From: Desulfovibrio sp.
GTDB taxonomy: Bacteria; Desulfobacterota; Desulfovibrionia; Desulfovibrionales; Desulfovibrionaceae
DNA length: 64,000 nucleotides
Reading direction: 5' to 3'
Assembly: GCF_009712225.1 (NCBI RefSeq)
Contig: NZ_WASP01000010.1
Span: forward strand, 42,668 to 106,667
The stretch's first letter is position 1, and the number at the start of each line of letters is the position of its first letter. This document shows positions 16,147 through 24,228 of the stretch, piece after piece. The notes under the pieces are model-generated. The model ran no database searches. It was not told the origin of the DNA and was given only the letters and a program-made list of their open reading frames with translations. The translations under genes were made by a program, and so were the position numbers.

Positions 16147-16193
16147 ATTTTCTCGGATACAAATCCTAAACTGCACTGAATCGGGGGGCAGAA

Positions 16194-17477
16194 ATGAACG
16201 AAAACAAAAAGCCGCGCTTTGAGACCCTTCAGGTTCATGCGGGGCAGGAACAGCCGGATCAGGCCACTGGCGCACGTGCCGTGCCCATCTATCAGACGAC
16301 ATCATTTGTATTTGACGACTGTGCGCACGCTGAGGCCCGCTTTAACCTCAGCAACGCTGGCAACATATACAGCCGCCTTACCAACCCCACACAGGATGCC
16401 TTTGAACAGCGTGTAGCCGCCCTTGAAGGCGGTGTGGCCGCTCTGGCCACGGCCAGCGGCGCGGCAGCCGTAAGCTACGCCCTGCAGAATCTGGCGCGCA
16501 CGGGTGACCACATTGTGGCGGAAAAAACCCTGTACGGCGGAACCTACAACCTGCTGGCGCACACGCTCAAGGCCTGGGGCATAGACACCACATTTGTGGA
16601 CCCAGACGAAGCGGGAGCCTTTGAGCGCGCCATTACGCCGCGCACCAAGGCCATATTTATCGAAACCCTGGGCAACCCGCACAGTAACCTTGTGGATATG
16701 GAAGCGCTGGCCAACCTCGCCCACAGCAACGGTATTCCGCTGGTTGTGGACAATACCTTTGCAACGCCCTGGCTGTTGCGGCCCATCGAGCACGGGGCGG
16801 ACATTGTCGTGCATTCGGCCACAAAATTTATGGGCGGCCACGGCACAACCCTTGGCGGCGTGATTGTCGATGGCGGCAAGTTTGACTGGGAGGCCTCGGG
16901 CAAATTCGCGCATCTGTGCGAGCCAGACCCCAGCTATCATGGGCTGAGTTTTTCGCGTGCGGTGGGGCCTGCGGCTTTTGCGGTGCGCGCCAGAGCCATA
17001 CTGCTGCGCGATCTGGGCGCGACCCTGTCGCCCTTCAATGCATTTATGCTTTTGCAGGGTCTTGAGACCCTTTCGCTGCGGGTTGAACGCCACGTAAGCA
17101 ATGCCCTGGCGGTTGTGCAGTACCTTGCCAACCACCCCCGCGTTGAACGTGTCAACCACCCCAGCCTGCCCGCAAGCCCGAGTCACGAGCTGTACAAGCG
17201 CTACTTTCCCAGGGGGGGCGGGTCCATCTTTACGTTTGAGGTCAAGGGCGGCGCGGACGAAGCCAAGGCCTTTATCGACAGGTTGCAGGTGTTCTCGCTG
17301 CTGGCAAACGTGGCCGACGCCAAATCGCTGGTTATCCACCCTGCGTCCACCACGCATTCACAGCTCACCGAAGCAGAACTGGCCGAAACAGGTATCCTGC
17401 CCAACACGGTCAGACTGTCCATAGGCATCGAGCACGTGGACGACATTATTGAAGACCTGGCCCAGGCTCTGGGCTAG
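16194..17477 (+). CDS. metY: O-acetylhomoserine sulfhydrylase (PLP enzyme)
   Basis: The 427-residue protein is a Cys/Met metabolism PLP enzyme that would make homocysteine from O-acetylhomoserine and sulfide, a sensible route in an organism with plentiful sulfide. It begins [20 protein letters not shown]. It has the [13 protein letters not shown] and [14 protein letters not shown] segments, and the PLP lysine in [13 protein letters not shown] (about residue 210). The long insertion after this motif ([20 protein letters not shown]) is typical of the MetY group rather than MetB/MetZ. GGGGGGCAGAA precedes the ATG. A clean terminator follows, so it is monocistronic. Confidence 0.92.
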   Translation: MNENKKPRFETLQVHAGQEQPDQATGARAVPIYQTTSFVFDDCAHAEARFNLSNAGNIYSRLTNPTQDAFEQRVAALEGGVAALATASGAAAVSYALQNLARTGDHIVAEKTLYGGTYNLLAHTLKAWGIDTTFVDPDEAGAFERAITPRTKAIFIETLGNPHSNLVDMEALANLAHSNGIPLVVDNTFATPWLLRPIEHGADIVVHSATKFMGGHGTTLGGVIVDGGKFDWEASGKFAHLCEPDPSYHGLSFSRAVGPAAFAVRARAILLRDLGATLSPFNAFMLLQGLETLSLRVERHVSNALAVVQYLANHPRVERVNHPSLPASPSHELYKRYFPRGGGSIFTFEVKGGADEAKAFIDRLQVFSLLANVADAKSLVIHPASTTHSQLTEAELAETGILPNTVRLSIGIEHVDDIIEDLAQALG

Positions 17478-17517
17478 CACAGCCACCGGCTGAAAACTGA
17501 GCTATCCGCTGATTTCA

Positions 17518-17554
17518 AGTGTCCTGCCGCCCCGCGTGGCAGGACACTTTTTTT
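17518..17554 (+). terminator. Terminator after metY
   Basis: AGTGTCCTGCC (17518-17528) and GGCAGGACACT (17538-17548) form a perfect 11-bp stem, followed by six T. Confidence 0.95.
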
Positions 17555-17699
17555 GCGCCCCGCGGAGGGGTAAAAGCCATTGTGTTTTCAGGGGGCATTG
17601 CATACAACTGGCTGATTCCGCGCACGGGCATTGCCTGTGGTCTGCCGACCGGTGGGTATTTCCGTTTATTGCCGTGCGCCCTCATGCAGGAGAATTTCC

Positions 17700-18158
17700 A
17701 TGTTCAGAAAACTTGCGGTTTTTCTTTTTGTCATGCTCCTTGCTATCCCTGCTCTGGCAGACGACGTGAGCACCAAGTACATTACGGTTGATCTGCCCGA
17801 CAACTGGAAGGCAGTTATGCCCCCCACGGAAAATCAGGGTGTTACCACCGTTATTTTTACCAATGCGGCGGGCAACTCCACCGTCAATTTTGTTACCGGC
17901 CCCAACGGCGGCGCGGATCTTAAAACCGTGGCCGAAACCTTTGCCACCCAGTTCAAGTCGCTCAAACCTCCGGTGGAAAAAGGCGGCCAGTACACCTTTG
18001 CCTTTACCCAGCAGCAAACACCCGGCCAATCGTGGGTGGCAGGGATGGGCGACATTTTTATGGTCACCACCATCACGGGTGACCGCAAACTGGGCCTGGC
18101 CTTCATCAAGCGCTACGTAAAAAGTGCGGAGTATGCGAGCCTGCTGCCCAAGTTTTAG
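17700..18158 (+). CDS. Small exported protein of unknown function
   Basis: The 152-residue protein has a clear signal peptide (KLAVFLFVMLLAIPALA, cleaved near residue 20), so it is periplasmic or outer-membrane associated. The mature part has alternating short strands with TKYITVDLPDNWKAVMPP, a lipocalin- or PsbP-like beta style, and ends with a basic GLAFIKRYVKSAEYASLLPKF segment. No cysteine remains after the signal. I cannot place it in a named family with confidence. ATG at 17700 follows CAGGAGAATTTCC; upstream in-frame starts would spoil the signal peptide. It is flanked by terminators and therefore stands alone. Confidence 0.8.
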   Translation: MFRKLAVFLFVMLLAIPALADDVSTKYITVDLPDNWKAVMPPTENQGVTTVIFTNAAGNSTVNFVTGPNGGADLKTVAETFATQFKSLKPPVEKGGQYTFAFTQQQTPGQSWVAGMGDIFMVTTITGDRKLGLAFIKRYVKSAEYASLLPKF

Positions 18159-18196
18159 AGCGCGCCAAAGCAAACCCAATTATCAGCCGCAATGCA

Positions 18197-18236
18197 AAAC
18201 GGCCTGGCAGTGTCACTGTCAGGCCGTTTATTTTTT
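18197..18236 (+). terminator. Terminator after the exported protein gene
   Basis: AAACGGCCTG (18197-18206) pairs with CAGGCCGTTT (18220-18229), with GGCAGTGTCACTGTC between the arms, followed by ATTTTTT. It also lies just past the 3' end of the minus-strand glycosyltransferase gene. Confidence 0.88.
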
Positions 18237-18255
18237 ATAACAGGGAATCTTACCG

Positions 18256-19230
18256 TTAGTCACCGCATCCCTGTCCGCAGGAACTCCATATTCTCTTCAT
18301 GCGCTGCACCACGGTGTCAGAATACATGTCGTCGTTTCTGTCTGCCGCTGTCAGGTTGTCCAGCAGGTTTTTGCTGCGGCGCAGGGCCACCTTGATGGGC
18401 TCGTAGGCAGGGTCTTCTTCCAGCACCAAGTTGTAGCCATCCATATCCTTGATGCGGTAACGCAATGGAACTCTCCAGTTGCGCACGCACATGTTATAAA
18501 GATAATAATTCAGCAAAAACATGCCCACGCCGCCATCTTCTTCCTTGAAAAGGCGGGCGTGTTCCGCATTTTTGTTGAGCTCTGTATCTTCATATTCCGA
18601 ATTGTCAAAACTGCCGCAGTGCTCAAAGCAGGCGTTCACGTCGTAGCAGTATTGGGTCACCCCGGCGCAGGCCAGCCGCGCTCCGTAGTCGCCGTCGTCA
18701 GCGCCGTACAGCCCGTAATCTTCGCTCCAGTAGCCAATGATGTCTGAAACGGTCTTGGGGATGATGGTTGCGCCCCCCGGTACATTGCCCTGGCAGATTC
18801 CAAGAATGCCGTCGGTGGTATGCTGGGTGCCGGGGTCGGCCGTCAGCTTTGCCTGATCAAAAATCGGCCCGATAATGGATACAGGGTTGCCATGCGACCA
18901 CAGCCTGAAAATGTGTTCAAGCCAGTGCGGCGTGGTGGCCACCATGTCGTTGTCGAGCTTCATGTAATATGGGGCGTCCACGGCACGCCAGCCAATGTTG
19001 CAGGCGCACGATATGCCCATGTTGCGCGGCAGCAGAAAGAGATTGTCGATGAGCCCGTCCTGACGCAGGTTCACCAGCCGTTCGCGCAGGTCAGAGGCGC
19101 TGCCGTTGTCTACCACCGTAACTACAAAAGGTATGCCGGGCACTGTTTTGCGCAGGGCCAGCAATGTTTTCTGGGTAAGGTGGTACCTGTTGAAAACGGG
19201 AATGGTGATGTTCAGAAGTGGGCCGCTCAT
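18256..19230 (-). CDS. Family 2 glycosyltransferase
   Basis: The 324-residue protein begins with a GT-A fold: LLNITIPVFNRYHLTQKTL, then FVVTVVDNGSASDLR, and the metal-binding motif YYMKLDNDMVATTPHW (Asp-x-Asp) at about residues 92-107. The C-terminal half includes YWSEDYGLYGADDGDYGAR, a usual place for the catalytic base (Glu-Asp), and many aromatic residues. No membrane helix is seen, so it is cytosolic. The sugar donor and acceptor are unknown. AGGAGAACCCTG precedes the ATG. It lies 47 bases after the amidotransferase gene and may share its transcript. Confidence 0.85.
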   Translation of the reverse strand: MSGPLLNITIPVFNRYHLTQKTLLALRKTVPGIPFVVTVVDNGSASDLRERLVNLRQDGLIDNLFLLPRNMGISCACNIGWRAVDAPYYMKLDNDMVATTPHWLEHIFRLWSHGNPVSIIGPIFDQAKLTADPGTQHTTDGILGICQGNVPGGATIIPKTVSDIIGYWSEDYGLYGADDGDYGARLACAGVTQYCYDVNACFEHCGSFDNSEYEDTELNKNAEHARLFKEEDGGVGMFLLNYYLYNMCVRNWRVPLRYRIKDMDGYNLVLEEDPAYEPIKVALRRSKNLLDNLTAADRNDDMYSDTVVQRMKRIWSSCGQGCGD

Positions 19231-19277
19231 CAGGGTTCTCCTGCCTTGCTCCTGTGTTCAGATGCCCTGGCTCTGGC

Positions 19278-19976
19278 TCAGTGTACCTCTTCGGCCAGCC
19301 AGCGCCGCATAAAGGCCACACCAGCGTTGCGCGCCTGAGTGCCCAAGTTGCGGGCATCATCCCGAATGGTGCGGGGGTCAAAACCGCTGACGCCCAGCTC
19401 GCAGCAATGGCCCACAAGCCACGTTTCCATCATGGCCGCGTCCATTTCAGCATGAAACTGAAGGGCGAGCTGCCCCGGCCCGGGGCGAAATGCCTGATGC
19501 GGCGTGATGGGTGTTGAAGCCAGCAGGTCGCAGCCCCTCGGCAGGTCATAGGTATCACCGTGCCAGTGCAGCACTGGCGCAGCCGTCAGCTCGGCCAGAG
19601 GACCGCTGAGGCCTGCCGGGGTGAGGTCAACCTGCCCCCAGCCAATTTCCTTGGCGGTGCCGGGGTACACGGCGGCATCAAGGGCGCTGGCCATAAGCTG
19701 CGCGCCAAGGCATATGCCCAGAAGGGGCCGCCCCGATGCAAGCCGGGTTGCCACCAGGGCTTTCTCGTCGGCAAGGAAAGGATACAGGTCATCCTGATAC
19801 ACGCCGATGGGGCCGCCCAGCACAACCGCAAGGTCTGCGTCCTTCCACAGCTCCGGCTCAATGGGTACCACGCCAGCCTGCACATAGCTGATGGCAAAGC
19901 CTGCTTCTTCAATGGGTTGCACAAACACGCCCAGATTTTCAAAAGCCACATGCTGAATGGCAACGCAACGCTTCAT
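19278..19976 (-). CDS. Class I glutamine amidotransferase-like protein
   Basis: The 232-residue protein has the GATase1 nucleophile elbow LLGICLGAQLMASAL with the Cys at about residue 87. The oxyanion strand is LAVVLGGPIGVY, and the His/Glu of the triad are in LALQFHAEMDAAMM near residue 175. It is a stand-alone amidotransferase similar to the GuaA glutaminase domain. Such proteins include gamma-glutamyl hydrolases of small molecules, and the substrate is open. The gene is divergent from nikK, with 335 bases between them that include a 14-bp palindrome. Confidence 0.82.
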   Translation of the reverse strand: MKRCVAIQHVAFENLGVFVQPIEEAGFAISYVQAGVVPIEPELWKDADLAVVLGGPIGVYQDDLYPFLADEKALVATRLASGRPLLGICLGAQLMASALDAAVYPGTAKEIGWGQVDLTPAGLSGPLAELTAAPVLHWHGDTYDLPRGCDLLASTPITPHQAFRPGPGQLALQFHAEMDAAMMETWLVGHCCELGVSGFDPRTIRDDARNLGTQARNAGVAFMRRWLAEEVH

Positions 19977-20150
19977 ACAGTCTCCCGATACTTAAATGCA
20001 GGTCATAGACTGCCAGAACCGCCCATGGCGGCTGGCAGGCCTTGCGCCCGTCTTGTGGCGGGCATTCTGAACGCCGGGGGGAAGCGGTGTGCGCTCAGCA
20101 AGCCAAATGCAACATATTCGCCCTGATTGTAACACGCTCAGGGCCGTTGT

Positions 20151-20164
20151 CATGCTGCAGCATG
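20151..20164. promoter_or_regulatory. 14-bp perfect palindrome between divergent genes
   Basis: CATGCTGCAGCATG at 20151-20164 is a perfect palindrome within the 335-base gap (19977-20311) between the amidotransferase and nikK genes. A GTAACAC (20129-20135) and a GTTAC (20164-20168) flank it. NikR sites of this group are said to use GTGTTAC/GTAACAC halves, but the order and spacing here do not fit well. The rest of the gap shows no gene. Confidence 0.35.
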
Positions 20165-20311
20165 TTACGCAGCTTGCTGATGAAGCGCAAGAATGACTCC
20201 GGGGGGTTGCCAAAAAGACCTTGCTACTTTTTTATTTTTCTTGTTACTAAGAAGTCAGCCACGTCATGACATTGCGGCAGCCCCATCCACCTCAACAACA
20301 GGAACTTTTCT

Positions 20312-21082
20312 ATGTGGAAAACTTGCTGCGCCAGCCTTGCCCTGCTGCTCTTGCTGGGAACCCAGGCCCAGGCCCACTTTGGCATGGTCATTCCTTCTAC
20401 CCCAACGGTGATGGACAAGAAGGACGCCAACCTGCAGCTGGAAATATCCTTTATCCATCCCATGGAAATGCAGGGTATGGACATGGCTGCCCCCGCCGCG
20501 GCCACGGTAACCCATGACGGCAAGACCGAAGACATCAAGGCGACCCTCAAGCCCGCCACGGTGTTGGGTCACAAGGCATGGCAAACCACCTTTGGCATCA
20601 AAAAGCCCGGCGTGTACCAGTTTGCAGTTGAGCCCTCCCCCTATTTTGAAGCGGCGGAAGACAAGTTTATCATCCATTACACCAAGACGGTTGTGGCCGC
20701 CTTTGGTGAAGAACAGGGCTGGGACACCCCCCTCGGCCTCAAGACGGAAATAGTGCCCCTTACCCGCCCCTTTGCCAACTACACGGGCAATGTGTTCAGT
20801 GGCCGGGTGCTGCTCGACGGCAAGCCAGTTCCCGGTGCGGAAGTGGAAGTTGAATGCTATAACAAGGGCAAGGCCCACGCTGCCCCCAACGACTTTTTTG
20901 TTACCCAGGTGGTCAAGGCCGATGAAAACGGCGTTTTCACTTACGGTATTCCGTGGGCTGGCTGGTGGGGCTTTGCTGCCCTGAACACCGCCGCCGAAAA
21001 AATGGAATACAAGGGCGAAGCCAAGGAAGTGGAACTGGGCGCAGTGATATGGGTTAATTTTGCCGCTCCCAAGACCAAGTAA
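20312..21082 (+). CDS. nikK: NikK-like periplasmic component of nickel uptake (DUF4198)
   Basis: The 256-residue protein has a signal peptide (residues 1-21, ending TQAQA). The mature protein begins HFGMVIPSTPTVMDKKDANL, where the exposed N-terminal His is a likely metal ligand. HPMEMQGMDMAAP adds a His/Met-rich stretch. The two beta-sandwich halves are typical of DUF4198 proteins such as NikK, found with ECF-type nickel transporters. It is first in the run nikK-nikM-nikL-nikQ-nikO. A 14-bp hairpin follows it before nikM. Cobalt instead of nickel remains possible, but the NikK/NikL pair favours nickel. Confidence 0.85.
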   Translation: MWKTCCASLALLLLLGTQAQAHFGMVIPSTPTVMDKKDANLQLEISFIHPMEMQGMDMAAPAAATVTHDGKTEDIKATLKPATVLGHKAWQTTFGIKKPGVYQFAVEPSPYFEAAEDKFIIHYTKTVVAAFGEEQGWDTPLGLKTEIVPLTRPFANYTGNVFSGRVLLDGKPVPGAEVEVECYNKGKAHAAPNDFFVTQVVKADENGVFTYGIPWAGWWGFAALNTAAEKMEYKGEAKEVELGAVIWVNFAAPKTK

Positions 21083-21107
21083 TTCAGCGCCAGGTACGGA
21101 TGCGGCT

Positions 21108-21142
21108 GGCCGAACCGGAATCTGCCCCATTCCGGTTCGGCC
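21108..21142 (+). other. Hairpin between nikK and nikM
   Basis: GGCCGAACCGGAAT (21108-21121) pairs perfectly with ATTCCGGTTCGGCC (21129-21142). No T run follows. It may protect the 3' end of the nikK message so that the periplasmic protein is made in excess over the membrane parts. Confidence 0.6.
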
Positions 21143-21175
21143 CTGATCCGCCCCAGACCAAATAAAGGACTGACC

Positions 21176-21787
21176 ATGCATATTGCCGAAGGCGTTCTTT
21201 CCCCCGCAGTACTTGCCACGGGCTACGCCCTTACCGCCGCCGGAACCGCTCTGGGCCTGAAAAAACTGGACTATGACCGGCTTATGACAGTGGCTATTCT
21301 TGCCGCTGCCTTTTTTGTGGGCTCGCTTATCCATGTGCCCATCGGGCTGACCAGCGCACACCTCATACTCAACGGCATGCTTGGCGTGCTGCTGGGGTGG
21401 GCGGCCTTTCCCGCCATTCTGGCGGCGCTGGCGCTACAGGCCCTTCTGTTTCAGTTTGGCGGGCTGGTGGTGCTGGGCGTCAACACATTCACCATGGCCT
21501 TTTCGGGTGTTATGGCTGGCTATGTGTATTGCGGTATGCGCCGTGTATGGCCCACACCTACGGGGCAGAAGGTAGCCGCTTTTTGCGGTGGAGCGCTGGG
21601 CGTTATGGGCGCGGGCCTGCTCACCGCTGTGGCCCTGGCCTTTAGTGAAGAGGGCTTTGTCACAGCAGCCCGTCTGCTGTTTCTGGCCCACCTGCCTGTC
21701 ATGCTGGCCGAAGGGCTCATTACCATGATCACTGTGGGCTTTATCGCCAGGGTTCGCCCGGAAATGCTGCGGCTTACGGCGGCCTAG
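21176..21787 (+). CDS. nikM: Nickel/cobalt ECF transporter S component (NikM/CbiM)
   Basis: The 203-residue membrane protein starts MHIAEGVLSP. The conserved N-terminal Met-His-Ile-x-Glu-Gly binds the metal through the amino group and His2. Six helices follow, with the family segments LIHVPIGLTSAHLILNGMLG and FGGLVVLGVNTFTMAFSGVMAG. It is the substrate-binding integral component that works with the CbiQ-type coupling protein and the ATPase encoded downstream. Unlike many systems it is not fused to a NikN domain; the separate NikL gene takes that place. ATG at 21176 follows AAAGGACTGACC. Confidence 0.93.
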   Translation: MHIAEGVLSPAVLATGYALTAAGTALGLKKLDYDRLMTVAILAAAFFVGSLIHVPIGLTSAHLILNGMLGVLLGWAAFPAILAALALQALLFQFGGLVVLGVNTFTMAFSGVMAGYVYCGMRRVWPTPTGQKVAAFCGGALGVMGAGLLTAVALAFSEEGFVTAARLLFLAHLPVMLAEGLITMITVGFIARVRPEMLRLTAA

Positions 21788-21803
21788 ACTGCAAGGAGTA
21801 TTC

Positions 21804-22496
21804 ATGCCTTCCATACGCAAACCCATGATCCCAGGCGCAGTATCTCTGGCTCTCATGCCGCTAGTTCTTGTGGCCTTTATTCTGGGAACAGCCGCCAGCG
21901 CCCTTGCCCACAGGGTGAATATTTTTGCCTGGACCGAAGGCAACGAAGTTGTCGCCGAGTGTGGATTCAACGGCGGCAACAAGGTCAAGCAGGGGCAGAT
22001 TGCAGTTTTTGATGCCGCCACAGGCGCAAAACTGGCCGAAGGCCGCACGGATGATTTTGGCGTTTACCGCTTTCCCATTACTGCCGAGGGCAAGGCCCAC
22101 GGTGTGCGCATAGTCATCAAGGCTGGCGAGGGCCACCAGAACGACTGGACCGTTGAAGCCTCAGAGCTTTCCGGGGTTCAGCCTGCGGCACCAACTTCTG
22201 GGGCCGCAACACCTGCCGTCATGTCGGCTGTAACGGCTGGCACCGCAACGGCCAGCGCCCAGGTCCAGCCCACAAAGAAGGCTGAGAAAACAACCGCCCA
22301 GCAGACCGCAGGCATCAGCGCCGAAGAACTGCAGGGTATCGTCAATTCGGCTCTGGACGCCAAACTCGGCCCCATTCGCAAAGAGCTGGCCGAAATGCGC
22401 GTTGCGCGTCCGAGTTTTTCAGAAATTTTTGGCGGTATCGGCTGGCTGGTAGGCCTGGCGGGCATTGCCCTTTACTTCAAGGGACGTCGGGGGTAA
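21804..22496 (+). CDS. nikL: NikL-like accessory subunit of the nickel transporter
   Basis: The 230-residue protein has an N-terminal signal/anchor (about residues 13-36). Mature sequence begins HRVNIFAWTEGNEVVAEC, again exposing a His after an Ala-Leu-Ala site. A beta-sandwich domain to about residue 125 (DDFGVYRFPITAEGKAHGV) and an Ala/Thr/Pro linker follow. The C-terminal part has a coiled-coil-like stretch and one membrane helix (IGWLVGLAGIALYFKGRRG). This layout matches NikL, the accessory protein of Ni ECF systems. It lies 16 bases after nikM and nine bases before nikQ. Confidence 0.82.
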   Translation: MPSIRKPMIPGAVSLALMPLVLVAFILGTAASALAHRVNIFAWTEGNEVVAECGFNGGNKVKQGQIAVFDAATGAKLAEGRTDDFGVYRFPITAEGKAHGVRIVIKAGEGHQNDWTVEASELSGVQPAAPTSGAATPAVMSAVTAGTATASAQVQPTKKAEKTTAQQTAGISAEELQGIVNSALDAKLGPIRKELAEMRVARPSFSEIFGGIGWLVGLAGIALYFKGRRG

Positions 22497-22505
22497 AGGC
22501 TGGGA

Positions 22506-23267
22506 GTGTTTGACCAGCCCTTTGTACGCCCTTCGCTCATACAGCGCATCGACCCCCGTTTTCGCATGGCCTGCGCGGGGGGCTTTGCCTTGTGTGTTTC
22601 GTTGCTGCACAGCATAGCGGCCTGTATGCTGGGCCTTGGTCTTGGCGTGCTGCTGCTGGCCGCCGCCAACCCGCCCATGCGTCCATTGTGCCAGCGTCTG
22701 GGGGCAATCAATCTTTTTGTACTTTTTTTGTGGTGCGTTACGCCCTTTACCACACCCGGAACCCCGCTGGCCCAGTGGGGATTTTTTGTGGTTACTGAAC
22801 AGGGGCTGCATCTGGCCCTGCTGGTGAGCATAAAATCCAACGCCATCGCCTGCGCCTTTCTGGCGCTGGTTGCCAGCATGAACGCCCCCACCGCCGGGCA
22901 CGCGCTTGAAAGACTGCACTGCCCGCCCAAGCTTGTCTTTCTTTTTCTGTTTACGGCCCGGTACGTGCACGTAATCGCCCAGGAATGGCGCACCCTGCAT
23001 GTGGCCGCGCGTCTGCGGGGTTTTCGCTCGCGCACCAACATGCACACCTACCGAACGGTGGCATCGCTGCTGGGGCTTTTGCTGGTGCGCAGCTACGAAC
23101 GCTCGTTGCGCGTGCGCGAGGCCATGCTGCTGCGCGGTTTTACCGGTCATTTCCGGTCGGTTTCGTCGTTTCGCACGCGCATGGGCGATTATTTTTTTGC
23201 GCTGGGCCTGCTGCTGTGCATGGCTGGCATAATTGCGGTTGAATGCCTGGGGGTTTTCAATGTCTGA
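22506..23267 (+). CDS. nikQ: ECF transporter transmembrane component (NikQ/CbiQ)
   Basis: The 253-residue protein is the T component that couples the ATPase to NikM. It begins with a GTG at 22506, following GGGAG. It has the family segment LIQRIDPRFRMACAGG near its N-terminus, five or so membrane helices, and the coupling helices with the Ala-x-x-Leu-Arg-Gly-Phe type motif VAARLRGFRSRTN, repeated as AMLLRGFTGHFR. Its stop overlaps the start of the ATPase gene (ATGTCTGA), a sign of translational coupling. Confidence 0.9.
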   Translation: MFDQPFVRPSLIQRIDPRFRMACAGGFALCVSLLHSIAACMLGLGLGVLLLAAANPPMRPLCQRLGAINLFVLFLWCVTPFTTPGTPLAQWGFFVVTEQGLHLALLVSIKSNAIACAFLALVASMNAPTAGHALERLHCPPKLVFLFLFTARYVHVIAQEWRTLHVAARLRGFRSRTNMHTYRTVASLLGLLLVRSYERSLRVREAMLLRGFTGHFRSVSSFRTRMGDYFFALGLLLCMAGIIAVECLGVFNV

Positions 23268-24000
23268 CCATCACCACACGCCCATTTTCAGCCTCAAAGG
23301 CATCAGCTTTGGCTATGGGCAGAGCGACAGCATGCGGCCAGTGCTGCACGATGTGGATTTTTCCCTGTATTCCGGCCAGCGCATTGGCCTGTATGGCCCC
23401 AACGGCAGCGGCAAAACCACCCTTTTCAGATGCATCACCGGTCTTGCCCGCCCCCAGAGTGGGCAGGTGCTGTTTCACGGCGTGCCGCTCAATGACGAAA
23501 AGGATTTTTACGAACTGCGCTGCAAGGTAGGCTTTGTTCTGCAGCATGCGGAAGACCAGCTGTTTTTTCCCACAGTTCTGGAAGATGTGGCCTTTGGTCC
23601 CCTGAACCTCGGCCTTGCCGCCGACGAAGCCAGGGAGCGCGCCCTTGAAACACTGCGCGACCTGGGGCTTGCAGGCTTTGAAGACCGCCTTACACACCGC
23701 CTTTCCGGTGGCGAAAAAAAGCTGGTATCCCTTGCCGCCGTTATGGCCATGCAGCCAGAAGCCCTACTGCTTGATGAGCCCACAAACGGGCTCGACAACG
23801 ATGCCCGCCAGCGTATCATCGACATTTTGAGCAGCCTGGACACTGCGCGCATAACAATATCGCATGACTGGGATTTTCTGGCGCAGACATCCACCCAGTA
23901 CCTCACCATCGCCCACAATCACCTGCACAGCTGCGCTCCTTCTTTTGCGCACGCCCACATGCACGCCCATCCGCTGGGCAACGAACCGCACGAGCATTGA
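23260..24000 (+). CDS. nikO: ECF transporter ATPase (NikO/CbiO)
   Basis: The 246-residue ABC ATPase energises the nickel/cobalt transporter. Walker A is GPNGSGKTT, the Q-loop lies in VGFVLQHAEDQLFFPTVLEDVAFGP, typical of the energy-coupling factor family, the signature is HRLSGGEKKL, and Walker B is ALLLDEPTNGLD. The His switch is TISHDWDF. The His-rich C-terminus (AHAHMHAHPLGNEPHEH) may bind metal. It overlaps nikQ by eight bases and ends the nikKMLQO run. Confidence 0.94.
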   Translation: MSDHHHTPIFSLKGISFGYGQSDSMRPVLHDVDFSLYSGQRIGLYGPNGSGKTTLFRCITGLARPQSGQVLFHGVPLNDEKDFYELRCKVGFVLQHAEDQLFFPTVLEDVAFGPLNLGLAADEARERALETLRDLGLAGFEDRLTHRLSGGEKKLVSLAAVMAMQPEALLLDEPTNGLDNDARQRIIDILSSLDTARITISHDWDFLAQTSTQYLTIAHNHLHSCAPSFAHAHMHAHPLGNEPHEH

Positions 24001-24045
24001 TCCAAACCGCACGATTCTGACATGACCTAATCGCCTTGGCGATTA

Positions 24046-24062
24046 TTGGCACTGCCTTCGCA
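24046..24062 (+). promoter_or_regulatory. Possible sigma-54 promoter
   Basis: TTGGCACTGCCTTCGCA has GG at 24048-24049 and GC at 24060-24061 with exactly ten bases between them, one base off the TGGCAC-N5-TTGCA consensus. It lies about 180 bases before the PAS-GGDEF gene. Desulfovibrio species use sigma-54 widely. No activator site was identified. Confidence 0.45.
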
Positions 24063-24091
24063 AATAATGTTGCAGCCATGCAACATTATTT
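24062..24091. other. 13-bp perfect hairpin upstream of the PAS-GGDEF gene
   Basis: AAATAATGTTGCA (24062-24074) and TGCAACATTATTT (24079-24091) pair perfectly around GCCA. It falls where transcripts from the proposed sigma-54 promoter would start. A smaller hairpin TAATCGCC-TT-GGCGATTA sits at 24029-24046. Either could end the nik transcript, but no T run follows. Confidence 0.5.
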
Positions 24092-24228
24092 CGATTATCT
24101 ATAGCCATATATAAATTCGTACTGGTAAATTTCCCTGATCAGGCATATCCTCGCCAGCAACGGTTATGCCTCCCCCTGTTTTTTCTTTCTACTGAAAAGC
24201 CATAAATCCTGTAATCCAAAGTATTTTT

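Noticed and set aside
15961..16193. SAM or SAH riboswitch before metY
   Set aside because: No conserved core of either class could be found by eye in the 233 bases; only the inverted repeat and a TTGACA.
20129..20168. Possible NikR operator (GTAACAC ... GTTAC) upstream of nikK
   Set aside because: The half-sites are in the reverse order to the GTGTTAC-N-GTAACAC pattern I recall and are 28 bases apart, which does not fit.
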